From JAFLUQ01 sp964537995 (lineage in GTDB: Bacteria; Bacillota; Clostridia; UMGS1883): a stretch of 25,164 nucleotides of DNA. The first letter of the stretch is position 1; each line of letters opens with the position of its first letter. The translations under genes and the position numbers were made by a program. This document shows positions 16,274 through 23,269 of this stretch, in pieces. The DNA lies in NCBI GenBank assembly GCA_964537995.1, contig CAZICW010000019.1, forward strand, positions 1 through 25,164, given 5' to 3'. The notes beneath the pieces are model-generated. The model was not told where the DNA came from. It did no database searches and saw nothing but the letters and a program-made list of their open reading frames with translations.

Positions 16274-17614
16274 ATGAAAGCAAAAAGTATTGTTTCATTT
16301 ATACTGATTATGGTGTTAATTGCCGCATTTGCAATTGTTTGCGCGTTTGACATTGAAATCGGTAATTTCAGAATACCCGGCGTCTTGGGCGACGACGGTA
16401 TTAAAAAGGGGCTTGATCTTGTCGGCGGCTCTACAATCGTGTTTGAGCCTGACGTTGAGGATTTGTCAACGGTTTCCGATAATGACATGGATTCGGCAGA
16501 GGCAATAATCCGGGCCCGACTTGACGCTCAGGGCTATACGGAAGCCACAATTTCCCGTCAGGGCGATACGAGCATCCGTGTTGAAATCCCCAACATCGAC
16601 GATCCGCAGGCTGCGGTTGACCTTATCGGACAGGTCGCCAAGCTTCAGTTCCTCGATGCCGACGGAAACGAAATCATGGACGGCAGCTCAACCTATGTAA
16701 AAAAGGCCACAAAAATGTACGGCTACGCGAACGACAGCTCCACGCAGGAGCATTATGTGCAGCTTGAGTTTACATCCGAGGGACGTGCGAAATTCGCCGA
16801 AGCCACAGCCGCCGCGGTTGCGCTTGCGGACGAGAATAAAAATTACATCTCGATCGCTCTTGACGGAGAAATTCAGCTTAGTCCCACGGTAAGCACGGTT
16901 ATTGATGACGATACCTGCATAATTACCGGCGGCGGCGGGAGCGATGTTGATCAGGCTACATGGGCGACTAATGTTACAAACCTTATAAACAGCGGTTCGC
17001 TTCCCTTCGCGCTCAAGGACGCGGAGCTTCGCAGCGTCGGGCCTACACTCGGCTCTCAGGCGCTCGCGACATCTCTTAAAGCGGCGCTCATCGGCGTTAT
17101 TCTTGTAATGCTGTTTATGCTCATCTTCTATAGGCTCCCCGGTCTTGTCGCCGACATCAGCCTTGTTGCTTACATCAGCGTTATGCTTCTTATAATGGCG
17201 GGCTTTTTCATAGGCGACGGCGTTGAAAGCGGCTACCGCATAACACTGACCCTTCCGGGCATTGCGGGCGTAATTCTTTCGATAGGTATGGCGGTTGACG
17301 CGAACATAGTTATTTTTGAGAGAATAAAGGACGAGCTTCGTCAGGGCAAGAGCGTCGGCGCGGCGGTTGACGGCGGCTTCAAACGCGCCATAACCGCGGT
17401 TATCGACTCAAACGTCACAACGATAATTGCCTGCGTTGTTCTTTATATCTTCGGCTCAGGTACAATCAAGGGCTTTGCCGTAACTCTCTTCATAGGTATA
17501 GTTTGCAGTATGCTGACGGCAATTTTCCTTACCAAGCTGCTGCTTAAGCTCATTGTCGGCTTCGGAGTAAAGAATAAAGCGCTTTACGGATTAAACAAAA
17601 GGAGGGATGCCTGA
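16274..17614 (+). CDS. secD: Protein translocase subunit SecD
   Basis: A 446-residue membrane protein that, with SecF, uses the proton gradient to help pull exported proteins out of the SecYEG channel. A first transmembrane helix (about 5-25) is followed by the family motif GLDLVGG at 46-52. The extracellular P1-type domain (about 55-255) is shorter than in Escherichia coli, as usual for Clostridia. Five further helices contain GMAVDANIVIFERIKDE, the conserved transmembrane-4 motif with its functional Asp. The stop codon overlaps the secF start by one base (TGATG), showing translational coupling. No yajC gene is next to it, unlike many genomes. Copies of this pair are house-keeping genes. Confidence 0.96.
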   Translation: MKAKSIVSFILIMVLIAAFAIVCAFDIEIGNFRIPGVLGDDGIKKGLDLVGGSTIVFEPDVEDLSTVSDNDMDSAEAIIRARLDAQGYTEATISRQGDTSIRVEIPNIDDPQAAVDLIGQVAKLQFLDADGNEIMDGSSTYVKKATKMYGYANDSSTQEHYVQLEFTSEGRAKFAEATAAAVALADENKNYISIALDGEIQLSPTVSTVIDDDTCIITGGGGSDVDQATWATNVTNLINSGSLPFALKDAELRSVGPTLGSQALATSLKAALIGVILVMLFMLIFYRLPGLVADISLVAYISVMLLIMAGFFIGDGVESGYRITLTLPGIAGVILSIGMAVDANIVIFERIKDELRQGKSVGAAVDGGFKRAITAVIDSNVTTIIACVVLYIFGSGTIKGFAVTLFIGIVCSMLTAIFLTKLLLKLIVGFGVKNKALYGLNKRRDA

Positions 17615-18510
17615 TGTTCAGCCCTACAGCTCACAGAAAAGTATTTTTTACAATTTCAATCGTGTTTGTTGTAGCCAGCATCGTGCTGCTCTGCGTTAAG
17701 GGTCTTAACTGGGGCATTGATTTCACGGGCGGCAACATCTTCCAGTTTGATATGGGTGAAACCGTTACCTCCGATACGGAAGATAAAATTGAAACCATAG
17801 TTGCGGAACTTATTGATTCTACCGATATTTCCGTGCAGTCCACAAATAAAACGGAGGTCATCGTTAAAACTCCGGAACTTGAAAATTCCGTCAGCGACGA
17901 GCTTGTTGAGAAGGTAAAGTCCGAGTTCGGTCTGGAGCAGTCCGCCGTACTGAACAATGAAAAGGTAAACGGAACGGTAAGCGGACGTCTTATCGGCAAC
18001 ACCTTCAAGGCTGTTCTGATTGCCGTTGTGCTTATGCTGCTCTATATCACAATCCGTTTTGATTTCATGAGCGGAGCGAGCGCGGTAATTGCTCTTGTGC
18101 ATGATATTATAATCATGTTCGGCTTCCAGTCGCTCTTCGGTGTGTCGGTCAATACGACATTTATCGCCGCCGTGCTTACAATTCTCGGTTATTCGATTAA
18201 CGCGACCATTATCGTGTTCGACCGTGTGCGTGAAAACAAGAAGCTGATGAAGGGCGCTACTCCCAATGAAATTGCCGACGCCGCAATAAAGAGCAGCTAT
18301 ACGAGAACAATTTTCTCCTCCCTTACTACGCTGTTCACAATCGGCGCGCTGTATATCCTCGGCGTTACCTCGATAAGAGAGTTTGCGTTCCCGATTATTG
18401 TAGGCATCATCGCCGGCACATATTCATCTTTGTTTATTTCCGGCTCCTTCTGGGCATGGTGGAATACCCTCGGAACAAAGAAGCCGGCCGGCGCAAAGAA
18501 AAAGAAGTAA
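17614..18510 (+). CDS. secF: Protein translocase subunit SecF
   Basis: A 298-residue partner of SecD. It has GIDFTGG at 34-40 after the first transmembrane helix, a small extracellular domain, and five more helices carrying GYSINATIIVFDRVREN, the signature of SecF. It ends in a very basic tail (KKPAGAKKKK), typical for a cytoplasmic C-terminus. The start codon shares one base with the secD stop, so the two subunits are made in step. A strong terminator follows. Confidence 0.96.
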   Translation: MFSPTAHRKVFFTISIVFVVASIVLLCVKGLNWGIDFTGGNIFQFDMGETVTSDTEDKIETIVAELIDSTDISVQSTNKTEVIVKTPELENSVSDELVEKVKSEFGLEQSAVLNNEKVNGTVSGRLIGNTFKAVLIAVVLMLLYITIRFDFMSGASAVIALVHDIIIMFGFQSLFGVSVNTTFIAAVLTILGYSINATIIVFDRVRENKKLMKGATPNEIADAAIKSSYTRTIFSSLTTLFTIGALYILGVTSIREFAFPIIVGIIAGTYSSLFISGSFWAWWNTLGTKKPAGAKKKK

Positions 18511-18536
18511 TAAGCCAAGCGTCAAACCAATAAAAT

Positions 18537-18570
18537 GGCACTGTGGATACACAGTGCCGTTTTTGTTTTA
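18537..18570 (+). terminator. Terminator of secDF
   Basis: GGCACTGTG (18537-18545) pairs perfectly with CACAGTGCC (18550-18558) around GATA, followed by GTTTTTGTTTT. It isolates secDF from the sporulation genes downstream. Confidence 0.9.
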
Positions 18571-18638
18571 TTGTCAAAAAACCGCGCCGAACGATTCGCG
18601 TCCGCGTTCTCGATTGCCTGTGAAAGGTTGTGACTTGC

Positions 18639-19433
18639 TTGCCTTCAAAAATAAAATTGCTTTTGCTGCTTTTATCCGTTATTTCCCTCTCTTCCTGCGC
18701 GACGGAGACTTTAAGCGGGAGCATTGCCGCCGATAACACAACAAAGGGTTGGGGCTTTCGGAAATCACAGCCCTGTCCCGTATTTACGGAGCAGCAAAAG
18801 GAGGAAACGGAAAAATACGGCTGCTTTTACATGAGCGGCGAAGAAAAAACCTTGTATCTAACCTTTGACGAGGGCTATGAAAACGGATATACCGCCGATA
18901 TTCTTGATGTTTTGAAGGAAAAAAACGTCCCCGCCGCTTTCTTTGTTACGGGACCGTATCTGCGCGCGGAAGGGAAGCTTATTCGCCGTATGCTTGACGA
19001 AGGTCATATTGTCGGGAACCACAGTATAAACCATCCCTCGCTGCCGTCGCTCGGCGCAGACGAAATCGAAAAAGAGCTTTACGGACTTGATCTCATGCTG
19101 TATGAGGGATACGGCGCGCATATGAAATATCTGCGTCCCCCGAGGGGAGAATACAGCACGGCGGTTCTTGAATTGACTGCGGAAATGGGCTACACCTCGG
19201 TTTTTTGGTCCGTCGCCTATGTGGATTGGGAAACCGACAGTCAGAAGGGAGCCGACTATGCCTTAAGCATGGTTTTGCCGCAGCTGCACGACGGAGCGGT
19301 CATACTCCTTCACGCCGTATCCGCCGACAACGCCGCCGCAATGGGCGCAATTATAGATAAGGCCAGGGAACAGGGCTATATATTCAAAAGCCTTGATGAA
19401 TATAAACAGAAGCGGCAGGCAAAAATACAGTAA
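18639..19433 (+). CDS. pdaA: PdaA-type spore cortex polysaccharide deacetylase, probable lipoprotein
   Basis: A NodB-fold deacetylase that removes the N-acetyl group of muramic acid so that muramic delta-lactam can form in spore cortex peptidoglycan. The motif LTFDEGYENG (metal Asp at about 77) and GNHSINHP (His128, His132) are intact, and YLRPPRGEYS, FWSVAYVDW and LLHAVSADNA follow Bacillus PdaA almost word for word (recalled, not searched). The N-terminus is hydrophobic and ends in LSSC, a lipobox, so the protein may be lipid-anchored. The start is uncertain: TTG at 18639 has AAAGG at about 11 bases; an in-frame GTG at 18630 is only two bases from that site. spoIVB starts 32 bases downstream with no terminator between, giving an operon. 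I found no clear sigma-G promoter in the 70 bases upstream. Confidence 0.92.
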   Translation: MPSKIKLLLLLLSVISLSSCATETLSGSIAADNTTKGWGFRKSQPCPVFTEQQKEETEKYGCFYMSGEEKTLYLTFDEGYENGYTADILDVLKEKNVPAAFFVTGPYLRAEGKLIRRMLDEGHIVGNHSINHPSLPSLGADEIEKELYGLDLMLYEGYGAHMKYLRPPRGEYSTAVLELTAEMGYTSVFWSVAYVDWETDSQKGADYALSMVLPQLHDGAVILLHAVSADNAAAMGAIIDKAREQGYIFKSLDEYKQKRQAKIQ

Positions 19434-19465
19434 TAGAAACGCAAACGAAAAAAGGAGCGGGCTGC

Positions 19466-20632
19466 ATGACTTCCGTGAAAAAATATATCGTTCGAGCCGT
19501 ATTTGCGGCGGCAATGTGGGCTTTGCTTTATTCGTTCAATTTTTCCGATTCTCTGCCGAGCGAGCTTGTTCTGTTTTCGGGTCGGCCTCAAAGCACCTCA
19601 ATAGCGCGCGGCGTCAGGCTCAGCTCTCTCCCTGACGCGCTCACTGTGTCGTCCGATGTCGTAACCGCGTCCGATGTAGGGGAGTACGAGGCGGAAATTT
19701 CTGCGTTTGGCGGACTTGCGCGTAAAAAAATAAATCTCAGGGTCGTAGAGCCGAGAATTTTAACCGTCGGAGGCAGACTTGTCGGAATAAAGCTGCACGG
19801 CGCGGGCGTTGTGGTGATAGGCTTTGCCGATTTCCATCGGGAGGACGGGCTTAAAACGGGTGACGTCATTATTTCCGCAAACGGAACGGAAATCAGCAGC
19901 TACCGTGATTTTGCCGACGCTGCCGCCGCCGAAGGAGAAATAAGCCTGCTCGTCAGCCGCGACGGGGAAGCGATGAGCGTCACGGCTCATTCCGTACTTT
20001 GCGACGACGGAGTGAGGCGTATAGGAATATGGGTGCGCGACAGTACGGCGGGAGTGGGAACCGTAACCTTTGCCGACAATGAACTCGGAGTTTACGGCGC
20101 TCTCGGTCACGGAATAAACGAAAGCGACACGGGCGTGCGCTTCCCCGTGAAAAAGGGGACAATTGAGCTGACGCGCGTTGCCGGAATCACAAAGGGACAG
20201 CGCGGCTCCCCCGGCGAAATAACGGGCGCATTCGTGAGCGGAGAGGAAATTCTCGGCACAATTGAAGCAAATACCGACTGCGGCATTTTCGGGCGGTTGC
20301 TCACCGAGCTTGACGGAGAACTTCTTCCCGCCGCGCTTGCCGGCGACATACAGGTCGGAGAGGCGGAAATTGTCTGCGACGTAGGCGAGGGCAGCCGTCG
20401 CTACGGGATAAATATTATGCGCGTCAACCGTCTGGGAGCGGCGTCGAAGGGCATACTTCTGGAAATAACCGACGAACGTCTTCTTGCCGTGACGGGCGGA
20501 ATAATTCAGGGAATGAGCGGCAGCCCGATAATACAGAACGGCGCGATTATCGGCGCCGTAACGCACGTTTTGGTAAACAACCCCGCCTGCGGATACGGCG
20601 TTTTCATAGAAAATATGCTCGAATATGCGTGA
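19466..20632 (+). CDS. spoIVB: SpoIVB peptidase (sigma-K checkpoint serine protease, S55)
   Basis: A 388-residue protease secreted by the forespore into the intermembrane space, where it cleaves SpoIVFA and so starts sigma-K activation in the mother cell. The N-terminal helix (about 6-24) is a membrane signal. A PDZ domain covers about 92-175 (GDVIISANGTEI). The S55 domain has GIWVRDSTAGVGT, His215 in GALGHGI, Asp336 in ITDERL and Ser351 in GMSGSPI; the Asp-to-Ser distance of 15 equals that of Bacillus subtilis D363/S378. The protein is about 40 residues shorter than the Bacillus form. It follows pdaA in one operon, so two late forespore products are co-expressed. In many Firmicutes spo0A follows spoIVB; here a terminator and sigH follow instead. 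Confidence 0.96.
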   Translation: MTSVKKYIVRAVFAAAMWALLYSFNFSDSLPSELVLFSGRPQSTSIARGVRLSSLPDALTVSSDVVTASDVGEYEAEISAFGGLARKKINLRVVEPRILTVGGRLVGIKLHGAGVVVIGFADFHREDGLKTGDVIISANGTEISSYRDFADAAAAEGEISLLVSRDGEAMSVTAHSVLCDDGVRRIGIWVRDSTAGVGTVTFADNELGVYGALGHGINESDTGVRFPVKKGTIELTRVAGITKGQRGSPGEITGAFVSGEEILGTIEANTDCGIFGRLLTELDGELLPAALAGDIQVGEAEIVCDVGEGSRRYGINIMRVNRLGAASKGILLEITDERLLAVTGGIIQGMSGSPIIQNGAIIGAVTHVLVNNPACGYGVFIENMLEYA

Positions 20633-20661
20633 GAAGCGGAATAAACAACAGCGGTATTGCG

Positions 20662-20700
20662 GGGATTGCCGTCGCGAACGGCAATCCCGTTTGTATTTCA
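20662..20700 (+). terminator. Terminator of pdaA-spoIVB
   Basis: GGGATTGCCGT (20662-20672) pairs with ACGGCAATCCC (20678-20688) around five bases, followed by a T-rich stretch. It separates the operon from the sigH promoter. Confidence 0.8.
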
Positions 20701-20748
20701 AAAAAATTGCCTCGGTAAGAATTTTTGTGCATTTTTTACATATTTTGC

Positions 20749-20778
20749 TTGACAAAACGATTTTGCCCGTGTTATAAT
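20749..20778 (+). promoter_or_regulatory. Strong sigma-A promoter for the sigH leader
   Basis: TTGACA (20749-20754) and TATAAT (20773-20778) at 18-base spacing, with TG one base before the -10 (extended TGTTATAAT). The expected start is near 20785, about 290 bases before the sigH ATG. Confidence 0.88.
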
Positions 20779-20784
20779 ATAATA

Positions 20785-21064
20785 AATGCATAAAATGTGT
20801 TTACTGCACACCCTGAGGGATTTTATGCGCGCCCTCGCTTATTCTCCGTCGGTTCGGAAACGGTGACGCGCCGTCGCATCGGAAATTTTTCGGATTTCCG
20901 GTATGGCAGCGCCGAAGCTTTCCTTGCCGTTTAGGTGTCGGGTGCATATTTGTTGAGAGTGAGCGGCGGGTATATATCCCTTTCTCGCTCGGTTGAAACG
21001 CACAGCGGTAAGAAAAAATTCCCGCAATCGAGACATTCTCCGTCCGTGCGTTATAGCGGAAACA
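20785..21064 (+). ncRNA. Unidentified structured leader RNA upstream of sigH
   Basis: The 445 bases between spoIVB and sigH hold the terminator, the promoter and this long untranslated leader. It contains several self-complementary segments. A 9-base helix GCATAAAAT/ATTTTATGC (20788-20796 with 20820-20828) encloses two small hairpins. Hairpin CGGAAAT/ATTTCCG is at 20880-20900. GGCA/TGCC lies at 20905-20928. GAGTGAG/CTCGCTC (20957-20963 with 20984-20990) encloses GGG/CCC. AACGCAC/GTGCGTT joins 20997-21003 with 21046-21052. No U-run terminator lies before sigH, so the RNA is read through or cut. It does not match any riboswitch I can recall. It may be a cis-regulator of sigH or a separate RNA. 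Confidence 0.6.
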
Positions 21065-21077
21065 GAGGTGTGGAGGA

Positions 21078-21719
21078 ATGAAAAACGGCTCCGGTCTTGG
21101 CGCCTATGACGATATGACAGATGAAAGCATAGTTGCTTTGGCTCAAGGCGGCGACAATTCCGCGTATGATTTCATCATAAAAAAGCACTCCTCTATGGTG
21201 AAAAAAATTTCCCGCCGTTATTTTCTTATCGGCGCGGATTATGATGACATTGTTCAGGAGGGAATGATTGGGCTTTTTAAGGCCGTTCGTTCATATTCCG
21301 CGGATAAAAACGCGTCCTTTCGATCCTTCGCGGATTTGTGCGTGACGCGCAGTATTCTCAGCGCAATCAAGGGCGCAACAAGACAGAAGCATCGGCCGCT
21401 GAACTCCTACGTTTCTCTGGATCGCCCCGCATACGAAAACGATGACGAGATTACGTTAATGAACGTAATCGGGCGCAATGAAACTGTGAATCCCGAAGAA
21501 ATAATACTTCGCCGCGAAAAAATAAATTCCATCGGCGACAAAATAATACGATACCTTTCCAAGCTTGAATGTCAGGTTCTTCTCTGTTATCTGCAAGGCG
21601 AAAGCTACACGGATATCGCCGAAAGACTGAACAAGAACCCGAAGGCGATAGATAACGCTCTTCAGCGTATTCGCCGCAAGTTTGAAAAAATTGTCACGGA
21701 CAATGACGGAGAGGATTAG
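21078..21719 (+). CDS. sigH: RNA polymerase sigma factor SigH (Spo0H)
   Basis: A 213-residue sigma-70 family protein of the sporulation SigH type, which directs RNA polymerase to early stationary-phase and sporulation promoters. Region 2 is recognisable in AYDFIIKKH, DYDDIVQEGMIGLFKAVRSY and the following FRSFADLCVTRSI, which form the core-binding and -10 recognition helices. Region 4 at about 160-205 has ESYTDIAERL and a helix-turn-helix ending NALQRIRRKF for -35 contact. The GGAGG at 21072-21076 is only one base from ATG; GAGGTG at 21065-21070 has normal spacing and is the likelier ribosome binding site. The gene lies behind a strong promoter and a long structured leader, which is not usual for sigH in Bacillus. 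A tRNA gene follows after 30 bases with no terminator between. Confidence 0.95.
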   Translation: MKNGSGLGAYDDMTDESIVALAQGGDNSAYDFIIKKHSSMVKKISRRYFLIGADYDDIVQEGMIGLFKAVRSYSADKNASFRSFADLCVTRSILSAIKGATRQKHRPLNSYVSLDRPAYENDDEITLMNVIGRNETVNPEEIILRREKINSIGDKIIRYLSKLECQVLLCYLQGESYTDIAERLNKNPKAIDNALQRIRRKFEKIVTDNDGED

Positions 21720-21749
21720 CTTTTTAGGGAAATCCGGAGACAATTTTAT

Positions 21750-21823
21750 GCGGATGTAGCTCAATGGCAGAGTCCCTGCTTCCCAAGCAGGTCGCGCGGG
21801 TTCGATTCCCGTCATCCGCTCCA
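21750..21823 (+). tRNA. tRNA-Gly, anticodon CCC, CCA encoded
   Basis: The cloverleaf is complete: acceptor GCGGATG (21750-21756) with CATCCGC (21813-21819), anticodon stem CCTGC/GCAGG with loop TTCCCAA giving anticodon CCC, T-arm GTTCGATTCC, discriminator T and an encoded CCA end. It sits 30 bases after sigH and has no clear promoter of its own, so it is probably cut from the sigH transcript. Confidence 0.95.
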
Positions 21824-21908
21824 ATAATACGATGCGATATGCCCGAGGCGGGTCGCTCCCGCGAAGGGTGAAAAATATTTTATTCTATACTAAGCGAGGA
21901 GATTTACC

Positions 21909-22181
21909 ATGTACGAAGACAAAACGTTAGTCTGCAAGGATTGCGGACAGGAATTCGTGTTCACGGCAGGCGAACAGGAATTCTATGCTGAAAAAGGCTT
22001 CCAGAACGAGCCTCAGAGGTGCAAAGAGTGCCGCGCAAAGAAAAAGTCGGCTCTCAGAGAAGGTCGTGAAATGTACACGGCTGTTTGTGCCGACTGCGGC
22101 AAAGAAGCTAAGGTTCCTTTCGTTCCCAAGAACGACAGACCCATTTACTGCAGCGAGTGCTACGCACTTCACAAAAATTGA
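21909..22181 (+). CDS. Double zinc-ribbon protein of unknown function
   Basis: A 90-residue, mainly cytoplasmic protein with two four-cysteine zinc ribbons: Cys9, Cys12, Cys38, Cys41 and Cys60, Cys63, Cys81, Cys84. The first ribbon (CKDCGQEFVFTAGEQEFY to CKEC) is the zf-trcl type widespread in small Firmicutes proteins; the second (CADCGKEAKVPFVP to CSEC) is the CxxC form often fused to it. The role is not known; nucleic-acid binding is a fair guess because the linker is basic (RAKKKSALREGR). The ribosome binding site GAGGAG (21896-21901) is well placed. A short GC-rich hairpin (GCGGG/CCCGC near 21848-21862) lies upstream, but no good promoter, so it may be transcribed from sigH or from a non-sigma-A promoter. 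A strong terminator follows. Confidence 0.85.
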   Translation: MYEDKTLVCKDCGQEFVFTAGEQEFYAEKGFQNEPQRCKECRAKKKSALREGREMYTAVCADCGKEAKVPFVPKNDRPIYCSECYALHKN

Positions 22182-22220
22182 TCTCCTTTTCTTAGAGGTT
22201 TATTTGTTGTATACTGCAAG

Positions 22221-22267
22221 AGGCAGCAGCAACACGGCTTTCGCCGTATTGCCGCTGCCTTTTTTTG
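22221..22267 (+). terminator. Terminator of the zinc-ribbon gene
   Basis: A long, nearly perfect hairpin, AGGCAGCAGCAACACGGC (22221-22238) with its complement ending at 22260, loop TTTC, followed by a run of T. It may also partly stop the convergent gene ending at 22282. Confidence 0.9.
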
Positions 22268-22281
22268 CCGGCTTGTTATTT

Positions 22282-23136
22282 TTATTCCATGGTTACCGAA
22301 ATCACGCCGCCGTCCGAGCTGAGAAACGCGCACTGCGGGAAAACCGCGGCTGTCCGTACGGTCGGAGCGTCGATTATAATCGCGCTTGTCGCGTTATTTG
22401 TCAGAGCCGTCATCGTTATCGGACATTCCACGGGAATGCCGAGGCTTTCCCCCGTTTCCGTAAGAAAAGCGTACTGCTTGTCGCTGTCGGAGGCAAGAGA
22501 AGAAAATTCCTCTTTCTGCTTCTCGGTCATTTCGTCGGCAAGAAGCTCAAGAGCGCGGTCTGTCCAAAGAGAGGAAAAATAATTTATGACACTTTCGGGC
22601 TTGCTTTCAATATCCGCGGCGAGCTTGGCGCTGTCCGCCTTTATCGCCGTAGGCAGGTCTATGGTGAGATATTTTTCCAAAAGAACCGCCAGATTGCCGT
22701 CCGCACGGGAATGGGCGTCGGTTATGACGGCGGCGTTAAGCTCCTCGAGCCAATACACCTTGCAGTTCAGCCCCTGAGCGATAAAGCGGAGCGGCACATA
22801 GGTTTTGTCGTCCTTTATGTACGGCGCGGTTTCAAGCGCCGCCGCGCTGACCTTGTTGCCCTTTGTTATTGACGCGGAAAGGCTGCCTATGGCAAGAGCT
22901 GTTTCGGCGTTTTCCGTCCGAAGGGTAATGCCTCGGCTCTCCTGCTTCCACTCAACCTCGGCGCCGAGAGCCTCGGCAATGGCGCGCAGCGGCACAAAGG
23001 TGCGTCCGTCGATTATTTCCGCCTCCGCGTCGGCGTCAAGCGGTTCTCCGTTTACAATAACCGCAACCTCGTCGGCGGCATAAACCGAAACGGAAAAAAG
23101 CAGCGCGAAAAAAATTACAGTCATAAATTTTTTCAT
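22282..23136 (-). CDS. Secreted copper-amine-oxidase-like stalk domain protein
   Basis: A 284-residue exported protein with a signal peptide at 1-20 (ending VYAAD). Two stalk repeats occupy about 23-140: INGRTFVPLRAIAEALG-like sequence (as IIDGRTFVPLRAIAEALG) and KTYVPLRFIAQGLN. This domain (PF07833) occurs in many clostridial surface proteins and does not imply amine oxidase activity; no copper or topaquinone site is present. Residues 150-284 are mostly helical and match nothing I recognise. The domain also begins the GH43-like enzyme at the other end of the window, suggesting a shared surface-attachment role. The gene has a consensus promoter with a perfect palindrome in its spacer and an AAGGAT ribosome binding site. 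Function is unknown. Confidence 0.82.
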   Translation of the reverse strand: MKKFMTVIFFALLFSVSVYAADEVAVIVNGEPLDADAEAEIIDGRTFVPLRAIAEALGAEVEWKQESRGITLRTENAETALAIGSLSASITKGNKVSAAALETAPYIKDDKTYVPLRFIAQGLNCKVYWLEELNAAVITDAHSRADGNLAVLLEKYLTIDLPTAIKADSAKLAADIESKPESVINYFSSLWTDRALELLADEMTEKQKEEFSSLASDSDKQYAFLTETGESLGIPVECPITMTALTNNATSAIIIDAPTVRTAAVFPQCAFLSSDGGVISVTME

Positions 23137-23168
23137 ACAATCAAATCCTTCTGTGAAATCTAAATATT

Positions 23169-23197
23169 ATTATATAATATTCCGCGCGGATTGTCAA
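23169..23197 (-). promoter_or_regulatory. Consensus promoter of the stalk-domain gene with palindrome in the spacer
   Basis: On the minus strand TTGACA (23192-23197) and TATAAT (23169-23174) are 17 bases apart. The spacer contains TCCGCGCGGA (23181-23190), a perfect 10-base palindrome, a likely place for a repressor or MerR-like regulator to bind. Confidence 0.8.
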
Positions 23198-23234
23198 TGT
23201 TTTTCACATAATTTGGAGCCGAAAGCAAAAAGTG

Positions 23235-23263
23235 TTGACATTTTGTCGAAACAGTGTTACAAT
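23235..23263 (+). promoter_or_regulatory. Promoter of the aquaporin gene
   Basis: TTGACA (23235-23240) and TACAAT (23258-23263) at 17-base spacing, with TGT before the -10 (extended). It diverges from the stalk-gene promoter; their -35 boxes are about 40 bases apart. The expected start is near 23270. Confidence 0.85.
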
Positions 23264-23269
23264 AAGAAT

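Noticed and set aside
19760..20791. Minus-strand frame of 343 codons over spoIVB
   Set aside because: The plus strand encodes a full SpoIVB with all active-site residues; the antisense frame has no recognisable motif and covers a terminator and promoter.
21456..21824. A 122-codon minus-strand frame over the end of sigH and the tRNA, with GIEPARPAWEAGTLPLSYI
   Set aside because: This is the well-known false protein made by translating the complement of a tRNA-Gly gene; it overlaps the tRNA and sigH completely.
21845..21866. Short GC hairpin before the zinc-ribbon gene considered as a terminator
   Set aside because: The stem is only about five base pairs and no T-run follows directly.
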